A DNA stretch of 64,000 bases from assembly GCA_027489065.1 (NCBI GenBank), contig JAIYAM010000038.1:1-64000 (forward strand), given 5' to 3'. Origin of the DNA: Erythrobacteraceae bacterium. Its GTDB lineage: Bacteria > Pseudomonadota > Alphaproteobacteria > Sphingomonadales > Sphingomonadaceae. The position numbers and the translations under genes are program-made. Each line of letters starts with the position of its first letter. The first letter of the stretch is position 1. Positions 25,452 through 34,820 of this stretch are shown one piece after another. The notes beneath the pieces are model-generated. The model searched no databases. It was not told the DNA's origin and saw only the letters and a program-made list of their open reading frames with translations.

Positions 25452-28400
25452 ATGCCCTTCGCCCCCTTCGTTCCCCTGCGCGTGCTGTCGTCCTACTCGA
25501 TGCTCGAAGGGGCGATCGATCCCAAGGACATTGCCAAGCTGGCAAAGGAGCGCGGCTTTCCCGCGATCGCGATCTGCGACCGCAACGGGCTTTACGGGAT
25601 CATGGCCTTCGCCGCAGCCTGTAAGAGCGAAGGCGTGCAGCCGATCATCGGCACCTTGCTGGGTGTGTCGCGCCAGAATTCGGGGGGCGATGATCGCGCC
25701 GCAGTCGATTACCTGGCGCTGTATGCCCAGGACGATGCGGGTTACGACAACCTGTGCCACCTCGTCTCGAGCGCGCACCTGGACCGCCCGCTGGAGCGCG
25801 ATCCGCATGTCACGCTCGCCGATCTGGAAGGGCGCACCGATGGGCTGATCGCGCTCACCGGCGCGGGTGAGGGTGGACTGGCGCGGCTGATGGCCGAGGG
25901 CCAGCACGAAGCCGCAGCCAAGCTCGCGGATCGCTTGCAGGCGCTGTTCCCGGGACGGCTGTACATCGAACTCGCCCGCGGTGGCTGTCCGGTCTGTGAG
26001 CGCGCCGAAGACGCGCTGATCGACCTTGCCTATGCCCGCGATCTCCCGCTGGTCGCGACCAACCCTGCGAATTTTGCCGAGCCGCATATGCACAAGGCGC
26101 ATGACGCCATGCTGTGCATCGCCCATTCGACCCAGGTCGAGGCCGAGGACCGCCCGCGATCGAACCCGCAGGCCTTCGTCAAGACGGCCGCCATGATGGA
26201 GGAGGCCTTCGCCGATCTCCCCGAGGCGACCGCCAACACCCTCGTCATCGCCCAGCGCTGCGCCTTTGCGCCGCCGTACCGCAAGCCGATCCTGCCGAGC
26301 CTCGCAGGCGACCTTGCGGGCGAAGCGCGGATGCTGGCCGAGGATTCGCGCGCGGGGCTCGAAGCGCGGCTCGCCGCCTATCCCGATCTCACCGAAGAGG
26401 AGCGCCGCGTCTATTTCGACCGGCTCGATTTCGAGATCGACGTGATCGTGAAGATGGGATTCCCCGGCTACTTCCTGATCGTTGCCGACTTCATCAAGTG
26501 GGCCAAGGAACAGGGCATTCCCGTGGGGCCGGGGCGCGGCTCGGGCGCGGGCTCGGCGGTGGCCTGGGCGCTGACCATCACCGATCTCGATCCGATCCGG
26601 CTGGGGCTGCTGTTCGAGCGCTTCCTCAACCCCGAACGCGTCTCGATGCCCGACTTCGATATCGACTTCTGCGAAACGCGGCGCGGCGAAGTGATCCGCT
26701 ATGTGCAGGCGAAGTACGGCTCCGATCACGTCGCGCAGATCATCACCTTCGGCAAGCTGAAGGCCCGCGCGGTCCTGCGCGACTGCGGACGCATTTTGCA
26801 GATGAGCTACGGGCAGGTCGACCGATTGTGCAAGATGGTGCCCAACCATCCGACCGACCCATGGCCGCTGCCGCGCGCGCTGAACGGCGCGGCCGACTTC
26901 CGGCGTGAATACGACAACGACAAGGAAGTGAAGCGCCTCGTCGATCTCGCGATGCAACTGGAGGGCCTGCCGCGCAATTCCTCGACCCACGCGGCGGGTG
27001 TGGTGATCGGCGACCGGCCGCTCGCCAAGCTGGTGCCGCTCTACCGCGACCCGCGTTCGGACATGCCGGTAACGCAGTTCGACATGAAATATGTCGAAAG
27101 CTCGGGTCTGGTGAAGTTCGACTTCCTCGGGCTGAAGACGCTGTCGGTGTTGAGGAAGGCGGTCGACCTGCTGGAAGCGCGCGGCATCGCCATCGACCTC
27201 GGCGCACTGCCCTTGGACGACGCGCAGGTCTACAACCTCATGCAGACGGGCAACACGGTCGGCGTGTTCCAGCTGGAATCTGAAGGCATGCGCCGCACGC
27301 TCAAGGCGGTGAAGCCCACCAATTTCGGCGACATCATCGCGCTCGTCTCGCTCTACCGTCCTGGCCCGATGGACAACATCCCGCTGTTCGGCCAGCGCAA
27401 GGCAGGCGTGGTGCCGATCGAGTACCCGCACGAGAAGCTTGAGGGCATCCTGTCGGAGACCTACGGGATCTTCGTCTATCAGGAACAGGTGATGCAGGCC
27501 GCGCAGGTGCTGGCGGGCTACTCGCTCGGCGACGCGGACCTCTTGCGCCGTGCGATGGGCAAGAAGGTGCAGGCCGAGATGGACGCTCAGCGCGGGCGCT
27601 TTGTCGAAGGCTGCAAGGCCAACTCCGGCATCGAGCCGAAGCGCGCAAACGAGCTGTTCGATTTGATCGACAAGTTCGCAGGCTACGGCTTCAACAAGTC
27701 GCACGCCGCCGCCTATGCGCTGCTCGCCTATCAGACCGCGTGGATGAAGGCGCATTACCCGGAAGAATTCTACGCCGCCTCGATGTGCTTCGACATGCAC
27801 CAGTCGGAGAAGCTGAACGTCTTCGTCGACGATGCGCGGCGCTATCCCAATGGCGCGGGCGGGGTGCAGGTCCTTGCACCCGATATCAACGCCAGCCACG
27901 CGGAATTCACCGTCGAGCAGACCGACACGGGGTACGCGGTGCGCTATGCGCTCGCGGGAATCCGCAATGTCGGCGAGAAGGCGATGGATGCGATCGTTGC
28001 CGAGCGCGAGGCGAACGGGGCGTTCACGAGCCTCAAGGACCTGTTCGAGCGGCTGCCGCAAGGCACGATGAACCGTCGGCAGCTCGAAGGCTTGATCTGC
28101 GCTGGCGCTTTCGATGCGCTGGAGCCCGACCGCGCGCTGCTCTTCGCCAATGCCGACATGCTGATGGCGGTTGCCGATGCCGCTATCCGCGAGCGTTCAT
28201 CGGGTCAGGTCGGGCTGTTCGGCGGCGATGCGGGGCCGGCAGAGGACCTGCGCCTCCAGCCCTGCGCTTCGTGGTCGCGGCCCGAACGGATGGCCAAGGA
28301 ACGCGAGAATTTCGGCTTCTACTTCTCCGCCCACCCGGTGCAGCAATTCCGCGACGTGGCGTCGGCCAATGGTGCGCGCACCTATCAGAGCCTGATGGAA

Positions 28401-28967
28401 GCGGGCGCGCCTCCGGGCGGGCGCGGGACGGCGGTGATGGCGGCGCTGGTCGAAGGCATCACCAAGGCGCGCACTCGCAAGGGCGGCACTTTCGTGCGCG
28501 CGGACTTCTCCGACGCCTCGGGCCAGTTCTCCGCCGCCTGTTTCGAAGAGGCGCTGGTGCCGGATTTCGAACGCTGGGCGCAGGCCGGCGAGTGCCTGCT
28601 GATCACCGTCGAGCTGGATGCTCCCAATCCCGATGAGCCCCCGCGTCTCACCGTGCGCGGGGCGCGGCCACTGGCTGCGGTGAGCGGCACGACCGCCATG
28701 GAACTGAGCTGCGAGATCGCGAGCGTCACCGCCTTGCGCGAACTCCAGATCGAGCTCGAGGCGGCGCGCGGCGAGCGGCGGGCCGGGGCGGGAGAGGTGC
28801 TGGTCAGCCTCGCGCTGGCGGACGGCGGGCAGGTGCGGCTGCGGCTCGGGCGCGATTTCGTCCTGACCGGCGACCTGGCCGAACGGCTCGGTGCGGTCGA
28901 GGGGATTGCGCGCGTCAATCTCGAGCCTCTCAGGAAGAAGCGCGGCAACCTCAAGCTGGTCGCCTGA
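25452..28967 (+). CDS. dnaE: DNA polymerase III alpha subunit
   Basis: The replicative polymerase subunit, 1171 residues. The N-terminal PHP domain is degenerate: the metal motif usually written HSxYSxxDG reads VLSSYSMLEGA here, DHG reads DRNG, and the Glu of IIGxExY is absent (IIGTLLGV). The polymerase palm carries Asp401 and Asp403 in MPDFDIDFCETRRGE, with 'GPGRGSGAGSAVAWAL' before it and 'YGFNKSHAAAYALLAYQTAWMKAHYPEEF' after it; the beta-clamp motif is in the 'SGQVGLFGG' region. The C-terminal OB fold and tau-binding part follow. ATG at 25452 is used because the family starts MPFAPFVPLRVL. It lies alone on the strand with a strong terminator beyond the stop. Confidence 0.97.
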   Translation: MPFAPFVPLRVLSSYSMLEGAIDPKDIAKLAKERGFPAIAICDRNGLYGIMAFAAACKSEGVQPIIGTLLGVSRQNSGGDDRAAVDYLALYAQDDAGYDNLCHLVSSAHLDRPLERDPHVTLADLEGRTDGLIALTGAGEGGLARLMAEGQHEAAAKLADRLQALFPGRLYIELARGGCPVCERAEDALIDLAYARDLPLVATNPANFAEPHMHKAHDAMLCIAHSTQVEAEDRPRSNPQAFVKTAAMMEEAFADLPEATANTLVIAQRCAFAPPYRKPILPSLAGDLAGEARMLAEDSRAGLEARLAAYPDLTEEERRVYFDRLDFEIDVIVKMGFPGYFLIVADFIKWAKEQGIPVGPGRGSGAGSAVAWALTITDLDPIRLGLLFERFLNPERVSMPDFDIDFCETRRGEVIRYVQAKYGSDHVAQIITFGKLKARAVLRDCGRILQMSYGQVDRLCKMVPNHPTDPWPLPRALNGAADFRREYDNDKEVKRLVDLAMQLEGLPRNSSTHAAGVVIGDRPLAKLVPLYRDPRSDMPVTQFDMKYVESSGLVKFDFLGLKTLSVLRKAVDLLEARGIAIDLGALPLDDAQVYNLMQTGNTVGVFQLESEGMRRTLKAVKPTNFGDIIALVSLYRPGPMDNIPLFGQRKAGVVPIEYPHEKLEGILSETYGIFVYQEQVMQAAQVLAGYSLGDADLLRRAMGKKVQAEMDAQRGRFVEGCKANSGIEPKRANELFDLIDKFAGYGFNKSHAAAYALLAYQTAWMKAHYPEEFYAASMCFDMHQSEKLNVFVDDARRYPNGAGGVQVLAPDINASHAEFTVEQTDTGYAVRYALAGIRNVGEKAMDAIVAEREANGAFTSLKDLFERLPQGTMNRRQLEGLICAGAFDALEPDRALLFANADMLMAVADAAIRERSSGQVGLFGGDAGPAEDLRLQPCASWSRPERMAKERENFGFYFSAHPVQQFRDVASANGARTYQSLMEAGAPPGGRGTAVMAALVEGITKARTRKGGTFVRADFSDASGQFSAACFEEALVPDFERWAQAGECLLITVELDAPNPDEPPRLTVRGARPLAAVSGTTAMELSCEIASVTALRELQIELEAARGERRAGAGEVLVSLALADGGQVRLRLGRDFVLTGDLAERLGAVEGIARVNLEPLRKKRGNLKLVA

Positions 28968-28981
28968 TCCTGACGCAAGAA

Positions 28982-29003
28982 GGGGCCGGATCGCTCCGGC
29001 CCC
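28982..29003. terminator. Strong hairpin between dnaE and ompA
   Basis: GGGGCCGGA (28982-28990) pairs perfectly with TCCGGCCCC (28995-29003) over a TCGC loop. On the minus strand the hairpin is followed by TTCTTGC. It separates two convergent genes and probably terminates both. Confidence 0.75.
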
Positions 29004-29029
29004 TCCCTGATCGTCTCGTCTCGAAAGAC

Positions 29030-30178
29030 TTACATGCCCGAGCCCGGGCCGTAGGTCACTTCGACGCGGCGGTTCTGCGCCTCGCGCACGCCGTCGGCAG
29101 TCGGCACACGCGGCTGGCTCTCGCCGAAGGCCTGGCTCATGATCTGGCCATCCGGCACCCCGCGCGATGCCATGAAGCTGCGCACCGCCTGGTTGCGGCG
29201 CTCGGCCAGCGACTGGTTGTACTGCGTGCTGCCCGCGCGGTCGGTATGCCCGGCAAGCATCACCCGCGCCGTGCCGCAATTGGCATAGGCGGTGGCGGCA
29301 TTGTTGAGGATGTTGCCGGCTTCGGGCGTGATGTCCGAACGGTCGAAGTCGAAGAACACGATGTACGGCCCGGTGTTGCAGGCGACCTGCGGCGGGGGCG
29401 GCGGTGCCTGGACAGGCGGCGGCGGCGGCGGGGGCGTGTAGGCGGGCGGGGGCGGCGGGGCGGCCTCGACCGGCTCGGGCTGCGCGCGGCCGCCAAAGTT
29501 GTAGATCAGGCTCGCCAGCACCGAGTGCACCGAATAGTTGGCCTGAAGGCCAGCGCCATTGGTGGCCTGCAGCTGGAAATCGTCGATGTTGAAGTAGCGG
29601 TACTTCACACCGAGATCGACGCGGTCCGTGACGGGCACGCGCACGCCGCCGATCAGCTGCCATGCAAAGTCGGTCTTCCTGTCGTCGATCACCGTGCCGA
29701 CGCCTGCGACCCGGACCGGAAGCTCGAACCGGGCAAGCCCGACACCGCCGCCGCCATAAATCTGGAAGCCGCCATCCTTGCCGATGTCGATGAGGCCGTT
29801 GATCATGCCGCTCCAGATTTCGAGATCGCGTTCGTTCTCGACGACAGTGCCCGCAGGAACCGTCACGCCGGTCGGCAGGATGGCCGGATTGAGCACGGTC
29901 AGATTGCGGTACTTGTTGTTCTTGTACCCGCCTTCGGCCTCGAGCCGGACCGGCCCGAAGTCGTAGCCGAGGATGACGTCGCCATCGACGCCCATCTTGG
30001 TGCGGGCCCGGGCGCCGTTGACGAAAACGCCGTCTGCAGGCGGCACGTCGACTTCGACCGTCACCTTGTCCTTGAGGCTGACGCCGCCCTCGATGCCGAT
30101 ATAGGGGCCGTCGGCCTGTGCCGGCGCCGCGATGATGATGGCGGCCGCGCCTGCCATCAGAAGACCTGTTTTTCTCAT
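29030..30178 (-). CDS. OmpA-family outer-membrane protein
   Basis: A 382-residue envelope protein. Signal peptide (MRKTGLLMAGAAAIIIAAPAQA), an N-terminal eight-stranded barrel like OmpA/Omp25 ('YIGIEGGVSLKDK', 'VILGYDFGPVRLEAEGGYKNNKY', 'QIYGGGGVGLARFEL', 'LGVKYRYFNIDDFQ'), a proline-rich hinge of about 35 residues, then the periplasmic OmpA domain that binds peptidoglycan: 'YIVFFDFDRSDITPEAGNIL' and 'VMLAGHTDRAGSTQYNQSLAERRNQAVRSF', with the diaminopimelate-binding Asp and Arg. It anchors the outer membrane to the wall. The ATG at 30178 is chosen for the signal peptide. Confidence 0.95.
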   Translation of the reverse strand: MRKTGLLMAGAAAIIIAAPAQADGPYIGIEGGVSLKDKVTVEVDVPPADGVFVNGARARTKMGVDGDVILGYDFGPVRLEAEGGYKNNKYRNLTVLNPAILPTGVTVPAGTVVENERDLEIWSGMINGLIDIGKDGGFQIYGGGGVGLARFELPVRVAGVGTVIDDRKTDFAWQLIGGVRVPVTDRVDLGVKYRYFNIDDFQLQATNGAGLQANYSVHSVLASLIYNFGGRAQPEPVEAAPPPPPAYTPPPPPPPVQAPPPPPQVACNTGPYIVFFDFDRSDITPEAGNILNNAATAYANCGTARVMLAGHTDRAGSTQYNQSLAERRNQAVRSFMASRGVPDGQIMSQAFGESQPRVPTADGVREAQNRRVEVTYGPGSGM

Positions 30179-30434
30179 TCGTCCGATTCCCTCGAAATTG
30201 GGTGGTCCGCCGGCCCGGAGAGGAGCCCCAGACCACGCCGTGCCGGCGCGGCCGTTTCCGGCGGGTGGAGGGCAAGCCTCGCAGCATAAGAAATGTTTCA
30301 TGGTGCCGCGACGGGGCGTGCAGCCGATTGGGCGAAGCGATTGCCAAGGTCTCCAGGCGAGGGCATTAAGCCTCCCGCACTGCCATCCGCGCATGGCAGA
30401 AGGGGACCACCAAAATCAGGAGAGAGACCGGCAC
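30179..30434. other. Intergenic stretch between divergent ompA and acyl-CoA ligase genes
   Basis: Open reading frames crossing this stretch lack ribosome sites and match no family. It should hold promoters for both genes; none stands out. No repeat or RNA fold was recognised. Confidence 0.45.
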
Positions 30435-32042
30435 ATGGCAAATCCACGGCTCGGGGCAATGCAGGACTGGACGATGCGGGTGACCGCGGTGATCGATCAC
30501 GCCGCGCGCGAGGCGCCGACCCGCGAGATCGTCAGCCGCTGGGCGGATGGCAGCGAGACGCGCACCGATTGGGCCGGGATCCGCCGCGACGCATTGAAGA
30601 TGGCGCAGGCGCTGCAGCGGCTCGGCCTGAAGCCGGGCGACAAGGTCGCGAGCCTCGCCATGAACCATTCGCGCCACCTGGTCAGCTGGTACGGCGTCGC
30701 CGGGATGGGCGGGGTGCTCCACACCGTGAACCCGCGCCTCTTCGACGATCAGCTCGAATACATCGTCAACCACGCCGAGGACCGCGTACTGTGCTACGAT
30801 GCGGCCTTCCAGCCGATCGTCGACCGCATGAAGAGCCGCTGGCCCACGGTCGAGCATTACGTCTGCTACGATAGCGGCGAGCACGCTCCTGCCTTCGAGG
30901 ACTGGATTGGCGCCGAGGACGGCGATTTCGAGTGGGTCACGGGCGCGGAAAACGATCCCTGCATGATCTGCTACACCTCCGGCACCACCGGCAATCCCAA
31001 GGGCGTGCAATACGAGCACCGCTCGACCGTGCTCCACGCCATGGCCGGGCTGCAACCTGCCGCCTTCAACTTCTCGAGCGCCTCGGTGATGCTGCCTGTC
31101 GTGCCGATGTTCCACGCGGCGAGCTGGGGGCTGCCCTATGCGGGCGCGATGGCGGGTATCAAGTTCGTGTTCTCGGCGGTCAACGATCCCAAGGTGCTGC
31201 ACGAGCTGATGCTGCGCGAAGGCGTGACCGATTCTGCGGGCGTGCCGACGGTGTGGCTCGCGCACTTCCAGTATTGCGACGCCAACGGCCTCGACCTGCC
31301 GCCGCTCAAGGCCGCGACCATCGGCGGTTCGGCCGCGCCCAAGTTCATGATCGAGCGGCTGCTGAAGAACGGCACCCGCGTCCAGCACGCCTGGGGCATG
31401 ACCGAGACCAGCCCGATCGGCACCGTCGGCGGGCCGACCTGGGACTGGGACACGCTCAGCCTCGAGGAGAAGGTCGACAAGGTCGCGATGCAGGGCCGCC
31501 CGATCTTCGGCGTGCAGCTGCGCACCGTCGACCTCTCCGACATGACCACCGAGCTGCCGCGCGACGGCAAGACCTCCGGCGCGCTCCAGATCCGCGGTCC
31601 GTGGGTGATCCGCCGCTACTTCAAGGCCGAGGCCGATGCCACCAACAATGATGGCTGGTTCGACACCGGCGATGTCGGCATCCTCCACCCGGACGGCACG
31701 CTGCAGCTCACCGACCGCACCAAGGACGTGATCAAGTCGGGTGGCGAGTGGATCAGCTCGGTCGAGCTCGAGAACGCTGCCTGCGGGCACCCGGCCGTCG
31801 CCGAGGCGGCCTGCATCGGCATCACTCACCCCAAGTGGGACGAGCGCCCGGTGCTGTTCGTGGTGAAGAAGGCGGGCGCCGAGGTGACGGCGGACGATAT
31901 CGTCGAGCACCTCAAGCCCCAGATCGCCAAGTGGTGGCTCCCGGACGCAGTCGAATTCGTCGACGACATTCCGCACACCGCCACGGGCAAGATCAGCAAG
32001 AAGGACCTGCGCGACCGCTTCGCGGACTACACGCTTGGCTGA
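30435..32042 (+). CDS. Long-chain fatty acid-CoA ligase (AMP-forming)
   Basis: A 535-residue ANL-superfamily enzyme that activates a fatty acid to acyl-CoA through an acyl-adenylate. Motif A3 is [12 protein letters not shown]5 '[12 protein letters not shown]', A7 '[17 protein letters not shown]', A8 '[21 protein letters not shown]', and the catalytic lysine is in '[13 protein letters not shown]'. The start '[26 protein letters not shown]' matches medium/long-chain ligases of alphaproteobacteria. AGGAGAGAG precedes the ATG. An acetyltransferase gene overlaps its end. It should feed beta-oxidation; the chain length preferred is unknown. Confidence 0.92.
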   Translation: MANPRLGAMQDWTMRVTAVIDHAAREAPTREIVSRWADGSETRTDWAGIRRDALKMAQALQRLGLKPGDKVASLAMNHSRHLVSWYGVAGMGGVLHTVNPRLFDDQLEYIVNHAEDRVLCYDAAFQPIVDRMKSRWPTVEHYVCYDSGEHAPAFEDWIGAEDGDFEWVTGAENDPCMICYTSGTTGNPKGVQYEHRSTVLHAMAGLQPAAFNFSSASVMLPVVPMFHAASWGLPYAGAMAGIKFVFSAVNDPKVLHELMLREGVTDSAGVPTVWLAHFQYCDANGLDLPPLKAATIGGSAAPKFMIERLLKNGTRVQHAWGMTETSPIGTVGGPTWDWDTLSLEEKVDKVAMQGRPIFGVQLRTVDLSDMTTELPRDGKTSGALQIRGPWVIRRYFKAEADATNNDGWFDTGDVGILHPDGTLQLTDRTKDVIKSGGEWISSVELENAACGHPAVAEAACIGITHPKWDERPVLFVVKKAGAEVTADDIVEHLKPQIAKWWLPDAVEFVDDIPHTATGKISKKDLRDRFADYTLG

Positions 32043-32565
32043 CCTGACCATCCGCCCTGCGTGCGAGAATGACGCGCAGGCCGTTTGCGACATCTACGCC
32101 TGGCACGTCGCCAACGGCACCGGCACCTTCGACACCGAAGCCCCTGATGCGCCGGCCTGGGCAGCGAAGCTCGCCGAGTTCTCCGCCCGCGGGCACCCCT
32201 TTCTCGTCGCGGAGCGGGCCAGTGCGACTGGGGTGCAGGTGGTCGGCTATGCCTATGCCGCGCGCTTCCGCGACCGCGCTGCCTATGCGCGCACCTGCGA
32301 GGACAGCATCTACATCGCCCCGGATGCGCGCGGGGGAGGGATCGGCACGGAGCTGCTTACCGCGCTGATTGCCGCCGCGCGCTCAGCAGGCTTTGCGCAG
32401 ATGATCGCGGTGGCGGGCGGCGGCGAACCCGCTTCGGTGGCGCTCCACGCCAAGTGCGGCTTCGTCCATGCCGGACGGCTGCGCAATGTCGGGTACAAGT
32501 TCGGCCGGGTGCTCGACACGGTCTACATGCAACGCGATCTCGCCGCACAGGAGACGAACCCATGA
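32035..32565 (+). CDS. GNAT acetyltransferase, phosphinothricin-acetyltransferase-like
   Basis: A 176-residue GNAT of the PAT/MddA/YncA group that acetylates amino groups of small molecules such as methionine sulphoximine. Features are 'AVCDIYAWHVANGTGTFDTEAPD', 'FRDRAAYARTCEDSIYIAPDARGGGIGTELLTALIAAAR' with the acetyl-CoA loop RGGGIG, and 'GGGEPASVALHAKCGFVHAGRLRNVGYKF'. The only usable start is a TTG at 32035, 8 bases inside the ligase gene, which implies translational coupling. The substrate is not determined. It overlaps the next gene by ATGA. Confidence 0.85.
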   Translation: MADLTIRPACENDAQAVCDIYAWHVANGTGTFDTEAPDAPAWAAKLAEFSARGHPFLVAERASATGVQVVGYAYAARFRDRAAYARTCEDSIYIAPDARGGGIGTELLTALIAAARSAGFAQMIAVAGGGEPASVALHAKCGFVHAGRLRNVGYKFGRVLDTVYMQRDLAAQETNP

Positions 32566-32999
32566 CCTGCGAAACCTATATCGATCCCAGCCCCGCGAAC
32601 TTCCAGGCCTTCAAGGACCTGCCGCGCGATAGGCCGATCAACATGCTCAACCTGCTGCTCTACCGCGATGCGGCCGAGTACCCCGAGGGCCACGAACACG
32701 CGGGCAAGGGCTGGAGCGGGCGGCGCGCCTATGAGGAATACGGCAAGACCAGCGGTCCGATCTTCCAGCGCGTGGGCGGACAGATCCTGTGGCGCGGACG
32801 CTTCGAGACCGTGGTGACCGGCCCCGAGGGCGAGCGCTGGCACGACGGCTTCATCGCGCAATATCCGAATGCCGGGGCGTTCTTCGAAATGATCAAGGAC
32901 CCGGAGTATCAGAAGGCGGTCGTGAACCGCACCGCGGCGCTGGTCGATAGCCGGCTTGTGCGCTTCGCCCCGGGCGAGGCCGGGGAAGGGTTCGGCTGA
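32562..32999 (+). CDS. DUF1330-domain protein
   Basis: A 145-residue small ferredoxin-fold protein. The hallmark 'INMLNLLLYRDAAEYPE' and 'GFIAQYPNAGAFFEMIKDPEYQKAVVNRTAALVDSRL' match DUF1330, whose members are dimeric alpha/beta-barrel proteins of unknown biochemical role. The N-terminal extension 'MTCETYIDPSPANFQAFKDLP' is common in the family. It overlaps the GNAT gene by 4 bases, so it is the third gene of a ligase-GNAT-DUF1330 unit. No catalytic residue can be named. Confidence 0.85.
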   Translation: MTCETYIDPSPANFQAFKDLPRDRPINMLNLLLYRDAAEYPEGHEHAGKGWSGRRAYEEYGKTSGPIFQRVGGQILWRGRFETVVTGPEGERWHDGFIAQYPNAGAFFEMIKDPEYQKAVVNRTAALVDSRLVRFAPGEAGEGFG

Positions 33000-33005
33000 A
33001 GCGGC

Positions 33006-33557
33006 TCAGACGCCCTTGACGGCGTCGCTCTCCGGCGCTGCGGGGGCTTCCGCCTCCTCGGGGTACAGATAGCCGAAGAAGTCGATCACCGAGTTGAACC
33101 ACTGCCCGATCTGCCGCGCATAGTTTTCGCGGGTGATGCCGCCGTCGGCGATGATGTACATCCTGACGGAGACCGTACCTTCCTCGTCGAGATAGGCGCG
33201 GCCGAAATTCTCGCGGTAATTGTAGGTGTTGATCGCTTCCTGGACCTGCTCGGGCGTCGCGCCGTCGGCGGGGATGAAGGTCGCGAGCAGCGAGGAGCCG
33301 AGGCACTTCTTCTTCTTCGCCTCGTCCTCGCAGGCGAGCAGCAGGCCGTCGGCGAGCACCCCGTCCGCGAAGTTGAATTCGATGTGCTCGCTCGGCTGGT
33401 CGGGCGGAGCGATGGTCGCCCCGGCCTCGCGCAGCGCACGTTCGAAATCGGCGCGGGTGAACTGCTCGAGAGTCTGGGTGCTCTGCGCCTGCGCGGGGGC
33501 GCTTGCGGTGAGCATCGCGATGGCAGCCGCAGCGGCGGCAAGAATGGTCGAGCGCAT
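33006..33557 (-). CDS. Secreted YbjN-domain protein
   Basis: A 183-residue exported protein: signal peptide (MRSTILAAAAAAIAMLTASAPAQA) and a YbjN-like alpha/beta domain. Visible in order: 'FTRADFERALREAGATIAPP', 'IEFNFADGVLADGLLLACEDEAKKKKCLGSSLLATF', 'INTYNYRENFGRAYLDEEGTVSVRMYIIADGGITRENYARQI' and an acidic, alanine/proline-rich tail. YbjN proteins resemble type III secretion chaperones and modulate stress or motility in other bacteria; function here is unknown. The ATG at 33557 gives the clean signal peptide. It lies downstream of the radical SAM gene, 36 bases apart. Confidence 0.8.
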   Translation of the reverse strand: MRSTILAAAAAAIAMLTASAPAQAQSTQTLEQFTRADFERALREAGATIAPPDQPSEHIEFNFADGVLADGLLLACEDEAKKKKCLGSSLLATFIPADGATPEQVQEAINTYNYRENFGRAYLDEEGTVSVRMYIIADGGITRENYARQIGQWFNSVIDFFGYLYPEEAEAPAAPESDAVKGV

Positions 33558-33593
33558 GAATCCCCCTCGGTGACGGTCTCTCACCGCCTCATA

Positions 33594-34691
33594 TCACAGC
33601 AGAGCGAGTTGGCCATCGCTTCGCGGCGCCCGGAAGCGCGAAGAATCGAGTTCGAACCGCGCCTTGCCAATCCCCGCCTTGCGGCACGCCACCTTGAAGC
33701 GGGCGCGGATCAGGTCGGCCCAGACGCCTTGCGGATTGAAGCGGCTGTGGAAGTTGGGATCATTGTCCCGCCCGCCGCGCATCTCGCGCACGATCCCCAT
33801 CACCTTGCCCGCGCGATCAGGGTAGTGGACGCCAAGCCATTCGCGAAACAGCGGGGCGACTTCGTGGGGGAGGCGCAGCGGGATCCCGCCGACGCTGGTG
33901 ACACCGAGTTCGCCTGCGCGGGCGACGATGCTCTCGAGGAACTCGTCGGTGATCGCCGGGATGATCGGGGAGATCGAGCAATGCGCCGGCACGCCCATCT
34001 CGACCAGTTTCCCCAGCGCTGCCAGACGCTTGGCAGGCGAGGTACAGCGCGGCTCGAGCTTGGCCGACAGCACCGGATCGAGGCTCGTCACCGAGATCGC
34101 CACCGCCACCAGGTTCTCGCGCGCCATTGCTTCGAGCAGGTCGGAATCGTCCAGCACCCGATCGGACTTGGTGGTGATGGTGACGGGGTGGCGCACCTCG
34201 AGGCACAGTTCGAGGATCGCCCGCGTGATCCGATAATCGCGCTCGATCGGCTGATAGGGATCGGTGTTGGTGCCGAGCGCTATGGGCTTGGGATCATAGC
34301 CCTTTTTCGCCAGCGTCGCGCGCAGCAGCGCCGCCGCATCGGGTTTGGCGAAGAGCTTCGTCTCGAAGTCCAATCCGGGGGAGAGGTCGTGATAGGCGTG
34401 GGTGGGCCGGGCGAAGCAGTAGATGCAGCCGTGCTCGCAGCCGCGATAGGCGTTGACCGAGCGGTCGAAGGGGACGTCGGGGGACTGGTTGAAGGTGAGA
34501 ATCGACTTCGGCCGCTCCTCGATCACGGTGGTGCGCAGCTTTACGGGCGGGCCCCCGTCTTCATTGGCCAAGGTCTCGACGTAATCGCGCCAGTCGCCGT
34601 CGACCTCCCGCTCTGCCAGTCCGAAGCGGGTGGGGACCGCCCCCGACTGCGCACCGCGACCTTTGACCGGAGAATGTTTCACATGGAACAT
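33594..34691 (-). CDS. PA0069-family radical SAM protein
   Basis: A 365-residue radical SAM protein related to spore photoproduct lyase (PA0069/Rv2578c group). The 4Fe-4S cluster motif CxxxCxxC is in 'AYRGCEHGCIYCFARP'; then 'IALGTNTDPYQPIERDYRITRAIL', 'TITTKSDRVLDDSDLL' and 'VGGIPLRLP' follow the usual barrel order. Its substrate is not known; a DNA or protein modification is guessed from relatives. The gene begins M-F-H-V-K-H because its first codons are the parS-like site 2 read in reverse. A conserved 'KGRGAQSGAVPTRFGL' immediately after supports this start. Confidence 0.9.
   Translation of the reverse strand: MFHVKHSPVKGRGAQSGAVPTRFGLAEREVDGDWRDYVETLANEDGGPPVKLRTTVIEERPKSILTFNQSPDVPFDRSVNAYRGCEHGCIYCFARPTHAYHDLSPGLDFETKLFAKPDAAALLRATLAKKGYDPKPIALGTNTDPYQPIERDYRITRAILELCLEVRHPVTITTKSDRVLDDSDLLEAMARENLVAVAISVTSLDPVLSAKLEPRCTSPAKRLAALGKLVEMGVPAHCSISPIIPAITDEFLESIVARAGELGVTSVGGIPLRLPHEVAPLFREWLGVHYPDRAGKVMGIVREMRGGRDNDPNFHSRFNPQGVWADLIRARFKVACRKAGIGKARFELDSSRFRAPRSDGQLALL
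34675..34690. other. parS-like site 2, inside the start of the radical SAM gene
   Basis: TGTTTCACATGGAACA on the plus strand (TGTTCCATGTGAAACA on the minus) matches parS at 14 of 16 positions, and at 15 of 16 when the tolerated fifth position is ignored. It supplies codons 1-6 of the minus-strand gene. Affinity for ParB would be lower than for site 1. Confidence 0.65.
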
Positions 34692-34760
34692 TTACGGAAC
34701 AAAACGCCGCATGCCAAGCCAATTCGCGCCGATCTGGAGGGCGTTTGTCGCAGGCTGGAA

Positions 34761-34793
34761 GGGGTCTGGTGTGGGTCTGGCGGGGGTCTGGAG
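34761..34793 (+). repeat. Array of three 11-bp GGGGTCTRGNN repeats beside parS site 2
   Basis: Three contiguous 11-bp units occupy 34761-34771, 34772-34782 (first base T) and 34783-34793, all with GGGTCTGG, and a partial unit GGGATC follows. A decayed copy (GATCTGGAG) lies upstream at 34731-34739. The order parS then GGGGTCT on the same strand is the same as at the other two loci, but the spacer is 70 bp. Confidence 0.75.
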
Positions 34794-34820
34794 GGGATCG
34801 AACAGCGCGCAAACGCCCGC

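Noticed and set aside
25371-28061. Minus-strand open frame of about 900 codons opposite dnaE
   Set aside because: Shadow of dnaE; no domain and atypical composition.
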